DNA of 38,203 bases. Source: Streptomyces globisporus. Its GTDB lineage: Bacteria > Actinomycetota > Actinomycetes > Streptomycetales > Streptomycetaceae. Within the stretch, counting starts at the first letter, position 1; the number at the start of each line of letters is the position of its first letter. Positions 9,667 to 17,721 of the stretch are shown here, one piece after another. The notes beneath the pieces are model-generated. The model was not told the DNA's origin. It saw nothing but the letters and a program-made list of their open reading frames with translations, and searched no databases. The position numbers and the translations under genes are program-made. The stretch covers positions 1 to 38,203 of the forward strand of contig BMTG01000028.1 of the NCBI GenBank assembly GCA_014649555.1, written 5' to 3'.

Positions 9667-10383
9667 ATGCGCACCAACCGCATCCGCACCACCGCCCTCG
9701 CCGCCACCGCTCTCGTGGCCGCCCTCTCGCTCACCGCCTGCGGCGGCGACGACAAGGCCATGGGGACCAAGCCGGCCGGCTCCGCCGGGGCCGCGACCGC
9801 AGCAGCGACGAACACCGACGGAGAGGCGACGAGCAGCGACGGCAAGGGACAGACGGACGCCCCGGAGGCCGGCACGCCCGAGACGCAGACCGTGCCCGCC
9901 GAGAGGAAGCACGCGGGCGGCAACGGCAAGAAGCCGGAAGCCGCGCCGAACACGGGGGCGGCGGCGTCGATCCCGGTCTGCTCGGCCCAGAACTCCAGGG
10001 TGACGGTCTCCGACGTGCGGCGTCCGATCAACCACCTGCTGCTCACCGTGACCAACACCGGCTCCAAGGACTGCGCCACGTACCACGCGCCGTTCCTCCG
10101 CTTCGACGGCGCGCAGGCGGTGTACCCGATCCTCGACGAGAGCAAGCCGCAGGCGGTCGTCGTGCTCTCCCCCGGCGAGAAGGCGTACGCGGGCATCTCG
10201 CTCTCCGGCGAGCCCGGCGAGAACGAGTTGCACAAGAGCGAGAACCTCGGCGTGATCATGGTCGACAAGAACAACAAGCCCAAGGGCGAGGTCACGCTGA
10301 AGCTCCCGGCGGAGACGTACACCGACCACCTGGGCTTCGTCACCTACTGGCAGTCGGACATCAACAGCGCCCTGGGGATCTGA
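9667..10383 (+). CDS. DUF4232 lipoprotein
   Basis: A 238-residue exported lipoprotein. It has a basic N-terminus (MRTNRIR), a hydrophobic stretch and lipobox L22-T-A-C25 followed by GGDD, so it is lipidated on Cys25 and held on the outer face of the membrane. Residues 30-105 are a Thr/Ala/Gly-rich spacer. Residues about 106-237 are a DUF4232 beta-sandwich with two cysteines (VCSAQNSRVTV and DCATYHAPFLRF) that could form a disulfide. Function unknown. The start is ATG with GGGGAGAA about 9 nt upstream. It is divergent from the membrane-anchored HTH gene, whose product also has an exported beta-rich domain. A 13-bp hairpin follows. Confidence 0.85.
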   Translation: MRTNRIRTTALAATALVAALSLTACGGDDKAMGTKPAGSAGAATAAATNTDGEATSSDGKGQTDAPEAGTPETQTVPAERKHAGGNGKKPEAAPNTGAAASIPVCSAQNSRVTVSDVRRPINHLLLTVTNTGSKDCATYHAPFLRFDGAQAVYPILDESKPQAVVVLSPGEKAYAGISLSGEPGENELHKSENLGVIMVDKNNKPKGEVTLKLPAETYTDHLGFVTYWQSDINSALGI

Positions 10384-10429
10384 GCCTCGCGGGACACCCC
10401 TGGCCAGCGCCTGACGTGCCGTAGCCCCC

Positions 10430-10462
10430 CGCGACCCGTACAGATTCCTTGTACGGGTCGCG
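10430..10462 (+). terminator. Hairpin after the DUF4232 gene
   Basis: Perfect 13-bp stem (10430-10442 with 10450-10462) around the 7-nt loop GATTCCT, 46 bp after the lipoprotein stop. Confidence 0.7.
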
Positions 10463-10501
10463 CATGCGTGAAGCGGGTTCCGGGGTGGGAGGGCGAACCG
10501 T

Positions 10502-11085
10502 ATGCACCCCAGAAAGCGACAGCGTAACGCGTCGACGATGAAGCTCGTGGGCAAGCTCCTCGCCCGGTTTCGCACCGAGGCGGGCATGACCCAGGTCGAC
10601 CTGGCCCTGGCCGCAGGCGTACAGGAGGACACGATCGCCTCCATCGAGCAGGGCAGGCGCTCGCTCGTGCCGGATCTGGCGGAGACGATCGACGATCTGC
10701 TGGACACCAAGGGGGCGTTGTCGACGGCGGTCGACAACATGCCCGAGTACGACCTGATCCCGCTCTGGGCCGAGCACTACCTCACCATGGAGCACGAGGC
10801 GCTGGCGCTCTCCTGGTACGACAACCAGGTCATCCCGGGCCTGCTCCGGACGAAGGCGTACGCGGAGGCGGTGTTCAGCAACAAGATCCCGGTCTACAGC
10901 CCGGAGGAGATCGAGACGCAGACGACTACGCGGCTGCAACGCCCGAAACCCAGCGCGGCAGCCACCTGATCTCGGACCGGAACGAGATCAGCATCCTCGC
11001 CCAGAAATATGTGGTGCTGCGAGCCCAGGCGCTCACCCCTCTGGAGACCCTGCGCCTGCTGGCCCGTTCACTGGGAGAGACATGA
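10502..11085 (+). pseudogene. XRE/DUF5753 regulator with internal deletion and frameshift
   Basis: The frame from ATG 10502 gives a normal N-terminus (RKRQRNASTMKLVGKLL), an HTH (MTQVDLALAAGVQEDTIASI) and the start of DUF5753 (ALSWYDNQVIPGLLRTKAYA), but changes frame after TRLQR and stops at 10969 after 155 codons. In another frame, the family's C-terminal end is intact from about 10946 to TGA 11083-11085 (ETQRGSHLISDRNEISILAQ, then the RLLARSLGET tail). Compared with the usual ~280 residues, about 100 central residues are missing. The true stop overlaps the next ATG as ATGA, the normal arrangement with a DUF397 gene. The truncated protein could still bind DNA. Confidence 0.85.
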
Positions 11086-11324
11086 GCACCGCACTGAACT
11101 GGTTCAAGTCGAGCTACAGCAGCGACGAAGGCGGCCAGTGTCTCGAAGTCGCCAACGACTGGCGGAAGTCGAGCTACAGCGCCAGCGAAGGCGGGGTCTG
11201 CGTCGAGATCGCCGCGCACCCCGCCGCCGTCCACGTCCGTGACTCGAAGGACATCGAGGGCCCGGCCTTCACCGTCGCGCCTTCGGCCTGGTCGGCGTTC
11301 GCCGCCTACGCGGCCACCGCCTGA
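11082..11324 (+). CDS. DUF397 protein with partial internal duplication
   Basis: An 80-residue protein of the DUF397 family, small partners of XRE/DUF5753 regulators such as WhiJ/BldB-type systems in Streptomyces. The N-terminal signature occurs twice: WFKSSYSSDEGGQCLEVAND, then WRKSSYSASEGGVCVEIAAH, followed by a single C-terminal half (VHVRDSKDIEGPAFTVAPSA, WSAF). At DNA level a 15-nt block, AAGTCGAGCTACAGC, recurs exactly 60 bp apart (11106 and 11166). The ATG overlaps the ancestral stop of the XRE gene by 4 bp. Its partner is broken, so its role may be lost or it may serve another XRE protein. Confidence 0.85.
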   Translation: MSTALNWFKSSYSSDEGGQCLEVANDWRKSSYSASEGGVCVEIAAHPAAVHVRDSKDIEGPAFTVAPSAWSAFAAYAATA

Positions 11325-11343
11325 CCCCTCATCGCTGTACACC

Positions 11344-11910
11344 TCATCCCCGGACCGTCTCGTAACGCAGCATCGCGACCCCGTTCCCGAAGGTCCGGGT
11401 CTCCACCAGCCGGAGCATCTGCCGCTCCTCGCTGTCCTGGAAGAAGCGGCGGCCCCTGCCGAGGATGACGGGGTGGACGTAGACCCGGTACTCGTCGATC
11501 AGATCGGCCCGCCGGAACGACTCCAGCAGCTCCGCCCCGCCGACCGCCAGGTCCCCCGATGCGGCGTCCCGCAGGCCGCGCACCTGCTCGGGGTCGACCT
11601 CGTGCAGCAGCGTCGCGTTCGGCCCCACGCTCTCCAGCGTCCGCGAGAAGACGAACTTCGGCATGTCCCGCCAGATCCCCGCGAATTCGGCCATCGGCCC
11701 TTCGTTGGCCGGGTCCTGGTCGGCGGTCGGCCAGAACTCCTCCATCAGCTCGTAGGTGACACGCCCCTCGACGAAGCCGCCCATGGTCCGGAAGTAGTCG
11801 TTGAAGTGCTGGTGCAGTTCCTCGTCGACGGTGTGCCAGTCGATGTCGTGGTCGGGCCCCTCGAAGAACCCGTCGAGGGAGAGCGAGATGGACGTGATGA
11901 TCCTGTTCAC
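11344..11910 (-). CDS. RibD C-terminal/dihydrofolate-reductase-fold protein
   Basis: A 188-residue protein of the DHFR-like RibD C-terminal family (NAD(P)H-dependent reductase fold). It shows the N-terminal strand NRIITSISLSLDGFFEG, the GRVTYELMEEFWP helix, DLAVGGAELLESF (the nucleotide-binding loop) and DEYRVYVHPVILGRGRRFF. Members here are rarely characterised and are not true riboflavin or folate enzymes by default. The start is GTG 11910, chosen because AGGAG lies 6 nt upstream. Sequence upstream on the same strand is a transposase remnant in the same frame and not part of this gene. Confidence 0.85.
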   Translation of the reverse strand: MNRIITSISLSLDGFFEGPDHDIDWHTVDEELHQHFNDYFRTMGGFVEGRVTYELMEEFWPTADQDPANEGPMAEFAGIWRDMPKFVFSRTLESVGPNATLLHEVDPEQVRGLRDAASGDLAVGGAELLESFRRADLIDEYRVYVHPVILGRGRRFFQDSEERQMLRLVETRTFGNGVAMLRYETVRG

Positions 11911-12039
11911 GGCGGCTCCTGCCGGATCGGCCCGGCCGACGGTGACCGGGCGGCGCGCAACGGGGCTCGACGATACGTCCCCGACACCCGGTCCGGCGGG
12001 AGATGGACCCTCCCGAGACAGGCGCCGGCGCACGGAAAG

Positions 12040-12171
12040 CGCCCTAAGGGCTCTCCCGTACTTGACGGATGTGTTGTGGGTCTGCTTCCCGTCGTGCAAT
12101 GTGGAGCGCTCGGCGATGGTGTGGTCTCGCGTGGGCACGAGCGTCCCGTCCACGATCAGCACGGTGCCCCC
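12040..12171 (-). pseudogene. IS5-type transposase remnant A
   Basis: The minus strand encodes TVLIVDGTLVPTRDHTIAER, the block around the first catalytic Asp of a common Streptomyces IS5-family DDE transposase. It then jumps to KQTHNTSVKYGRAL, resembling the region near the C-terminal catalytic Glu helix. The intervening 80 or so residues are missing and no intact open frame or terminal repeats were found. It lies directly upstream of the RibD-like gene. Its missing middle resembles remnant B at 15.8 kb. Confidence 0.7.
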
Positions 12172-12219
12172 GGCCGGCGCGGTCCGGGGCCCGTTCCTAC
12201 CCCCGTACACTCGGCCCAT

Positions 12220-12612
12220 GGGACGCGCCGAGCCGAGTAAGTGCCCGCACCGGGCCTGCTCCGCGCTGCCCCCGGTATCCGGCCCCGTGGCTGTGCCCCC
12301 GGCGCCCGCCGACGCGGCGCCCGGAACGGGCCGTACCGCACTGCACGGCCACGGCTAGCGATCTTCGCGCCCGCTCCCGGCAGCGGCATCCAGCATTCCA
12401 CGCCCCCGGCGTGACCGCCCGCCCCGCCGCCCCCGCACCGATACCGCTTCTCCGGCGCGCCGAGCGCCGGAGCCCCGTCGCCTCCGGCGTCCGCCGGAGG
12501 CGTGCGTTCCACGATCGGCTCCACAGCACCACGCGGCCCACGGCGCACCCGCCCGTGCCGCTTCCCGGCTACGGCGCACCACCCGGCCGACGCCGCACTC
12601 GAAGGGATCACC
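12220..12612. other. Gene-free, very GC-rich spacer
   Basis: There is no convincing gene here; frames on both strands are low-complexity Arg/Pro/Ala. It lies between a transposase remnant and the MurE-like gene. The last 12 bases hold the binding site AAGGGATCACC for the MurE-like start. It probably also carries that gene's promoter, which I could not place. Confidence 0.5.
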
Positions 12613-14127
12613 GTGAAGCTGAGCGACCTCATGGCCGGACAGGACCACCACGTGCTGCGGGGAACCCCCGACCGCACGGACGTCACCGCCGGAGCGACGA
12701 TGGACGCGGACCGAGTCACCCCCGGCTCCGTGTTCGCCGCGGTGCCCGGCCATGCCGCCGGCGGCCCGCACGCCGTCGCCCCGGCCGTCGCACGCGGCGC
12801 GGTCGCCGTACTCGTCGACGAACAGGCGCCACCCCTGCCCGCCGCGGTGGGCGACGTGTGCGCCGTCCGCGTCCCCGACGTCCGCAAGGCCGCCGCAGTG
12901 GTGGCCTCGCGCTACTTCGGCGAACCGGGCCGGGCGATGGACCTGATCGCCATCACCGGGACCAACGGAAAGACATCCGTCTCGTACATGACCGAGTCGG
13001 TGCTGCGGCTCGCCGAGCAGGCCCGGGTCGGAGTGATCGGCACCGCGGGCAGCCGGATCGGGGACGAGGTCATCCCGATGCCGCCCTCGGTGCTCAGCAC
13101 TCCGGAATCGCCCGATCTCCAGTACCTGTTGGGGCACATGCGCGACCGGGCGTGCGGCAGCGTCGTCCTGGAGGCCACGTCGATGGGGCTGCTGACGCAC
13201 CGCCTGGACCGGACGTTCATCGACGTCGGCGTCTTCACCAACCTGACCCAGGACCACCTCGACGACCACGGCACCATGGCGAACTACCGGGACGCCAAAC
13301 TCCGCCTCTTCCAGGGCCTGTGCCGGCGCGCCGTGGTCAACGCCGACGACCCGGTGGGTGCCGGGATCCGGAAGCTGATGCCCGGCGCGGTGACCACGTA
13401 CGCACTGGACGGCGACGCGGACTACCGCGCGAGCGACCTCACCGTAGATGCCTCGGGCTCCCGGTTCACCCTGCACCACGACGGTCACAAGTATCCGGCG
13501 GCGATCCCGTCGCCGGGCCGGTTCTCCGTCTCCAACGCGCTGGCCACAGTGGCCGCGTGCCACCTCCTGGGCCACGGTCTGGCCGGGCTGGTGGACGCGC
13601 TTGAGCAGATGCCGCAGATCCCCGGCCGCTTCGAGCGCCTCCAGATCCCGGGGGGTAGCTCGGTGATCGTGGACTACGCCCACTCGCCGGACTCCCTCAA
13701 CAAGGTCCTCACCACCATCCGGGGCTTCGCCCGGGGCCAGGTCATCACCGTGTTCGGCTGTGGTGGCGACCGCGACACCACCAAGCGCGCCGAGATGGGC
13801 GCGATCGCGGGCACCCACTCCGACCTGTGCGTTCTCACCTCCGACAACCCCCGCTACGAAGACCCCGAGAGCATCCTCGACCAGATCGCGAAGGGCATCG
13901 TGTCGACCGGGACGCCGTTCGAGCGGCTGACCGACCGCCGCTCGGCCATCGCCGCCGCGCTGGCGGAGGCGGGGCCGGACGACATCGTGCTCATCGCGGG
14001 CAAGGGCAGCGAACCGCACCAGAGCATCCGGGGCGAGCTGCTCCCCTTCAGCGACATGGCCACCGTGCGTGAACTGGTCGGCACCCAGGGGCTGGCGTCT
14101 GGATCCGGCTCCAGACTGCCCGCATGA
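12613..14127 (+). CDS. MurE-like Mur ligase (UDP-MurNAc-tripeptide synthetase family), probable second copy
   Basis: A 504-residue Mur ligase with all three domains: the N-terminal UDP-binding domain (VTPGSVFAAVPGHAAGGPHA), the ATPase domain with P-loop ITGTNGKTS, the carbamylated-Lys segment NYRDAKLRLF, and a C-terminal domain with the amino-acid-selecting motif DNPRYEDP. DNPR is the known diaminopimelate-type motif of MurE. The reaction would be ATP-dependent addition of a third amino acid to UDP-MurNAc-Ala-Glu or a related substrate. No division-cluster neighbours (ftsI, murF, mraY) are present, so this is probably a paralogue of the cell-wall murE rather than the housekeeping gene. GTG start 12613 with AAGGGA upstream. 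Flanked by transposase scars. Confidence 0.85.
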   Translation: MKLSDLMAGQDHHVLRGTPDRTDVTAGATMDADRVTPGSVFAAVPGHAAGGPHAVAPAVARGAVAVLVDEQAPPLPAAVGDVCAVRVPDVRKAAAVVASRYFGEPGRAMDLIAITGTNGKTSVSYMTESVLRLAEQARVGVIGTAGSRIGDEVIPMPPSVLSTPESPDLQYLLGHMRDRACGSVVLEATSMGLLTHRLDRTFIDVGVFTNLTQDHLDDHGTMANYRDAKLRLFQGLCRRAVVNADDPVGAGIRKLMPGAVTTYALDGDADYRASDLTVDASGSRFTLHHDGHKYPAAIPSPGRFSVSNALATVAACHLLGHGLAGLVDALEQMPQIPGRFERLQIPGGSSVIVDYAHSPDSLNKVLTTIRGFARGQVITVFGCGGDRDTTKRAEMGAIAGTHSDLCVLTSDNPRYEDPESILDQIAKGIVSTGTPFERLTDRRSAIAAALAEAGPDDIVLIAGKGSEPHQSIRGELLPFSDMATVRELVGTQGLASGSGSRLPA

Positions 14128-14148
14128 CATCGGACGCTACCCCCGCCG

Positions 14149-14340
14149 ATGCTGCCGACGCCGGCGTGGCGGCTGCGCACCCGCGGCGTCCTCGTCGAGG
14201 GGCGCCGGGTGTACGCCCGAACCTATGAGTTCACCGACGTCGAGGGCCGCACCCGCCGCCTCACCGACGACTACGCGTCCGGCGAGCGAGTGGAGATCTT
14301 GCGCCAGGAAGAGGCACGGCTGCCGCTCTTCCGTTCGGGG
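14149..14340 (+). pseudogene. Truncated DUF3592-like fragment
   Basis: A plus-strand frame just after the MurE-like gene reads RRVYARTYEFTDVEGRTRRL then TDDYASGERVEIL, the pattern of the extracytoplasmic strand block of DUF3592 membrane proteins, which usually continues with YDPxxP. Here the sequence diverges right after EIL and then runs antisense into the phosphatase gene, and no membrane span precedes it. It therefore looks like a fragment cut off at both ends. The family match is short and from memory. Confidence 0.4.
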
Positions 14341-14341
14341 A

Positions 14342-15667
14342 TCAGGGCCTTGGTGGCACTCGCAGGGAGAGGAGGGCGGTGTCGTCGCTGGCCCATCCGC
14401 CGTGGTGACCGGCCAGAACCTCGGCGATGTGGGCGTTGGTGTCCGACGCGTCCATGCCGCAGGTGTCGGCGAGGGCTTCGGCGAGGGCCTCCTCGTCGAA
14501 GATCGGCCGGCGAGGCAGGGCCTTGCGGGGGTCGGGTCGGGCCTCGCAGGCGCCGTCGGTGTAGAGGAACAGCAGGTCACCCGGTGCAAGGCGGAAGCGG
14601 ACATCGGACAGGCGGACGGTGGGCATCACCCCGAGGAGCGTGCCGGGGAGGCCGGTCTGCTGGATGCGGCCGTCGGCCCGGCGGATGAGTGCGGGGGGAT
14701 GGCCGGCCAGGCAGAGCCGCCCGGCCGCCCCGGCAGGGGTCGTACGGAAGGTCGCCTGGACGGCGGTGAGGAACCGTGGCGCGCGCTGGGCGCGCATGGC
14801 GGTGTTGAGCCGGTCCAGAACCTCGGCGGGCGAGAGGTGGTCGCCGGAGTCGGCGCGCAGGGTGTAGCGGGCCAGGGCGGTCACCTTCGCCGCTTCGAGC
14901 CCCTTGCCGCAGACGTCTCCCATCACGGCGGTCCACCACGGCCCGCGGGCGTTGAAGAGGTCGTAGAAGTCACCCACGACCTCGACGTCCCCGGTGGCGG
15001 CCAGGTAGCGGGCGGAGGCATCCATCCCCGGTACCGGACGCAGGACCGGGGGCAAGAGGCTTTCCTGAAGGCTGCGGGCCAGGTCCTGTGAGACCGACAG
15101 TGCGCGGTTCGCGGTGGCCAGGGCGCTCTGCGCGGTGTTCAGCGAGATCCGCAGGTTGATCTCGTTGGACACCGCCCGGGCCAGAGTGGCGAGCGTCTCC
15201 AGTTCCTGGGGCTGCCACTGGCGGGGGTTCGCGTCGATGACGCACATGGTCCCGATGGCGTGCCCGTCGGTGGTGACGATCGGGAACCCGGCCCAGGATC
15301 CGACCCCCCACGGCCCGATCGCCTGATGCCCCGCCGTACGCGGGTCCTTCGCCGCGTCCTCCACGATGAACGGGCCGTTCGCCCCGACGGCGAAGTAGCA
15401 GAAGCTCTCCCCCACCCCGTTCTGCCACTGCTCCGACCCGCCGAACGGCAGGTGGGGCACCGACTTCCAATAGGTCCGGGCCCCTCCCACGAACGTGATC
15501 GCGGAGATCGCCGCACCCGTGACCGACACCGCCAGCCTGGTCAGGTCGTCAAACACCTGCTCCGGAGCGCTGCCGACCATGCCACTGGCCTCCAGCGCGG
15601 CCAGCCGCGCAGGGTCGGACAACACCGCCGGCAGCCGGTCAGCCCGCACCCCCTCGGGATACTCCAC
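14342..15667 (-). CDS. GAF domain plus SpoIIE/PP2C serine phosphatase
   Basis: About 441 residues. Residues ~23-163 are a GAF sensor domain (VTGAAISAITFVGGARTYWK to GTMCVIDANPRQW). A short linker helix follows (LARSLQESLLPPVLRPVPGM), which is the usual entry into a SpoIIE-type PP2C domain (~203-441). Metal-binding landmarks are DFYDLF, MGDVCGKGLEAA, LFLYTDG and the C-terminal SDDTALL. Such proteins dephosphorylate anti-anti-sigma factors or similar targets in response to a ligand or redox signal at the GAF domain. The start is uncertain: GTG 15667 precedes the conserved EYPEGVRADRLP block, but GTG 15649 is possible. No partner anti-sigma gene is adjacent. The frame continues upstream only into transposase debris. 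Confidence 0.85.
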   Translation of the reverse strand: MEYPEGVRADRLPAVLSDPARLAALEASGMVGSAPEQVFDDLTRLAVSVTGAAISAITFVGGARTYWKSVPHLPFGGSEQWQNGVGESFCYFAVGANGPFIVEDAAKDPRTAGHQAIGPWGVGSWAGFPIVTTDGHAIGTMCVIDANPRQWQPQELETLATLARAVSNEINLRISLNTAQSALATANRALSVSQDLARSLQESLLPPVLRPVPGMDASARYLAATGDVEVVGDFYDLFNARGPWWTAVMGDVCGKGLEAAKVTALARYTLRADSGDHLSPAEVLDRLNTAMRAQRAPRFLTAVQATFRTTPAGAAGRLCLAGHPPALIRRADGRIQQTGLPGTLLGVMPTVRLSDVRFRLAPGDLLFLYTDGACEARPDPRKALPRRPIFDEEALAEALADTCGMDASDTNAHIAEVLAGHHGGWASDDTALLSLRVPPRP

Positions 15668-15760
15668 CCCGCCCAACAACCGCCCTCTTTCCCCGGCTCC
15701 CCGCCGGAGCCCGCGAGCCACCCAACCACAGCCTGACCGTCCCCAGCTGTCCCGTAAAGG

Positions 15761-15930
15761 GTCGCCGTCCGGTAGTTCGGTCTGGCCGCGCTCGCGGCGG
15801 TGGGGGATGACACGTTCGGCGAGCGGCCGCCCGACCACGACGACCCGGCGGTCGTCGGCGTCGATGACGACCTGGTGGTCGGTCACCAGCTTCTTGAACT
15901 GGCTCGGGCTCAGCCCGGTGAAGGGGCCTG
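15761..15930 (-). pseudogene. IS5-type transposase remnant B
   Basis: The minus strand reads FTGLSPSQFKKLVT, typical of the transposase N-terminus, then DHQVVIDADDRRVVVVGRPL from the centre, then VIPHRRERGQTELPD from further downstream, with the pieces between them deleted in frame. The block sits directly upstream of, and in frame with, the SpoIIE-type gene. No terminal inverted repeats were identified. Confidence 0.75.
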
Positions 15931-16064
15931 TCCCAGTCGACCTTGAACGCGGAGGCGGGCGGTTCGGAACCGTGGACGAGCGGCATCCATGGAGGAACTG
16001 AGCGGCTGGCAAGGCTGCGGCTGCCTCGCCACCACAGTTGCGGGACAACGCTTAGCCTGGGCAC

Positions 16065-16388
16065 ATGATCACCTGCGTCGTGCGGTACACCATCGACCCG
16101 AAGAAGATCACGGCCTTTGAGCGGTTCGGCGCCCGCTGGATGGAACTGGTGCAGGCCCACGGCGGCACGCACCACGGCTACTTCCTCCCGGCGGAGGGCG
16201 CGAGCGACGAGGCGCTGGCCCTGTTCAGCTTCCCGAGCCTGGCCGCGTACGAGGAGTACCGGCAACTGTTCGGCCGGGACACCGCCTTCATCGAGGCGGA
16301 CCGCATCCGCGACGAGAGCGGCTGCGTGCTGCGCTACGAGCGCACCTTCATGCGCCCGCTGCTCCCGGGCGACCTGGCGGGGGGATGA
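16065..16388 (+). CDS. NIPSNAP-family protein
   Basis: A 107-residue ferredoxin-like-fold protein matching the NIPSNAP dimeric alpha-beta barrel family: MITCVVRYTIDPKKITAFER, HHGYFLPAEGASDEALALFS, FPSLAAYEEYRQLF. The biochemical role of bacterial members is unknown. TAGCCT lies 6 nt before the ATG and there is no ribosome binding site, so a leaderless transcript is likely. It overlaps the next gene by 4 bp (ATGA), so the two are probably coupled. Confidence 0.8.
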   Translation: MITCVVRYTIDPKKITAFERFGARWMELVQAHGGTHHGYFLPAEGASDEALALFSFPSLAAYEEYRQLFGRDTAFIEADRIRDESGCVLRYERTFMRPLLPGDLAGG

Positions 16389-16723
16389 TGGGCCGCGTGA
16401 CGGACATCGACGCGCCCGAGGCTAGGGTGGCCCGCCTGCTCCAGGAGCTTCTCGGTTTGCGATGGCCTGCCCGGCTCAACAGTGCGGAACGGGCGGGCGT
16501 CGACCTCGTGATGCTGGACAGCGACATCGCCGGATGCGTGACATCGTGGCTGAGCCACGGCGGTTCGCTGGACGCGTGGCGGCTCGGGATTCTGGACCGC
16601 AAGCTCTCCGAGCTGGAACGGGTACTGCCGGAGCTCGGCGAAGCGGATCAGCCGCGACGGTGGCGGCTGTGGCACGAGATGGCCCTGCTCATCACCGATA
16701 CCAGCTCGCGCCCCGCCACCTGA
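16385..16723 (+). CDS. Small helical protein of unknown function
   Basis: A 112-residue, mainly helical soluble protein that I do not recognise. It contains ARVARLLQELLGLRW, DLVMLDSDIAGCVTSWLSHG and a C-terminal RRWRLWHEMALLITDTSS. There is no signal peptide or membrane span. Its ATG (16385) overlaps the NIPSNAP stop as ATGA, with a run of Gs upstream as a weak binding site; ATG 16388 is an alternative start. The tight overlap supports it being a real gene. Confidence 0.65.
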   Translation: MMGRVTDIDAPEARVARLLQELLGLRWPARLNSAERAGVDLVMLDSDIAGCVTSWLSHGGSLDAWRLGILDRKLSELERVLPELGEADQPRRWRLWHEMALLITDTSSRPAT

Positions 16724-16869
16724 GGCAAGCCTTCGGAGGCCGCACCGTGCCAGGGGCCCCGGCTTCGGGGGCCGACCGGCCGCAGGAGCCGCACGGCTGC
16801 GGGGATCCCTCCCGGCCCTGGGTCCGCCTGCCCCGCTCGTTGTCAGTGCCGCCGCCTAGGCTCCCCATC

Positions 16870-17721
16870 ATGGCGACGCTCCCGAACCCTCTGCCCGACC
16901 TGGCCGCCTCCGGCCTGGTCCTCCCGCCCGGCTCCCTGGTGGACGCCACGCTGGACGGCCCCTGGCACGAACCGCTGCTCTGGCACACGGACGGCCCGGC
17001 GGCCCCGCGCGACTGGCCGGACCTGCGGGCGGCCGGGCGGCGGCTCGGGCTGCTGCCGGTGCTCGTCACGGGCGGCCGACGCGACCAGTGGCCCAAGGAC
17101 TGGGACCTGTGCCCGGACGACACGTCGTATCCCGGCGACCACGACGCCGAGGAGGTCCTCGCGGGGTACTGGGCGGACCACGTCGACCACGCGGACGACG
17201 CTGACGACGAACTGGGCGACGGCGCGGCGGCCGACGACCACGACGAGGACTCCCCGGGCCCCGGCTCGTCCTGGCCCGGCCTCGCGCCCGGCCCCGCCCG
17301 GGAGGCGGCCGAGGACGCGGACACGGTGGCCGCAGGCCTCGCGGGCGTCATCGCCGCCGACGCCGACGCATGGCTCGGCGGAGCCCGCATCGCCCTCGTC
17401 CCGGCCCGCCGCAGCGCCGACATACCGGCGGCGATCGGCTGGTCGGGACCGATGAACCACGAGAACGACGTGGCCCGGCTCTGCGCGGTGCTCCGCTCCT
17501 GGGAGGACCGCTTCGACGCCCGGGTCGTGGTGCTCGGCTTCGACACGATGATCGTCTCCGTGGGCCGCCCGCCCGCGACCATCGAGGAGGCCCGCGCCCT
17601 GGCCGCCGAGCACTACGCGTTCTGCCCGGACAACGTCGACCAGGCCCCGCCGCACGACCTCGACGCCTACGCCGAGAAGGCCGTGCTCAACCAGGAAGCG
17701 TGGTCCTTCTGGTGGGACTGA
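16870..17721 (+). CDS. DUF4253 protein
   Basis: A 283-residue protein. The C-terminal part (about 170-283: RIALVPARRSADIPAAIGWS, LCAVLRSWEDRFDARVVVLG, VSVGRPPATIEEARALAAEH, YAFCPDNVDQ) matches DUF4253, a family of unknown function often found near immunity-like genes. The middle (about 95-140) is a strongly acidic low-complexity stretch of Asp, His and Glu. TAGGCT 7 nt before the ATG and no ribosome binding site suggest a leaderless mRNA. It overlaps the start of the next gene. Confidence 0.75.
   Translation: MATLPNPLPDLAASGLVLPPGSLVDATLDGPWHEPLLWHTDGPAAPRDWPDLRAAGRRLGLLPVLVTGGRRDQWPKDWDLCPDDTSYPGDHDAEEVLAGYWADHVDHADDADDELGDGAAADDHDEDSPGPGSSWPGLAPGPAREAAEDADTVAAGLAGVIAADADAWLGGARIALVPARRSADIPAAIGWSGPMNHENDVARLCAVLRSWEDRFDARVVVLGFDTMIVSVGRPPATIEEARALAAEHYAFCPDNVDQAPPHDLDAYAEKAVLNQEAWSFWWD

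Noticed and set aside
11344-12219. A 291-residue fusion of transposase remnant and RibD-like protein
   Set aside because: GTG 11910 has a strong AGGAG site and matches the normal N-terminus of the family.
14342-16048. One long protein fusing transposase pieces to the GAF-SpoIIE phosphatase
   Set aside because: The N-terminal 127 codons are in-frame transposase debris; the phosphatase has its own conserved N-terminal block from about 15667.
16038-16058. A full -35/-10 promoter (TTGCGG and TAGCCT) before the NIPSNAP gene
   Set aside because: The spacing is only 9 bp, so only the -10 element is retained as plausible.
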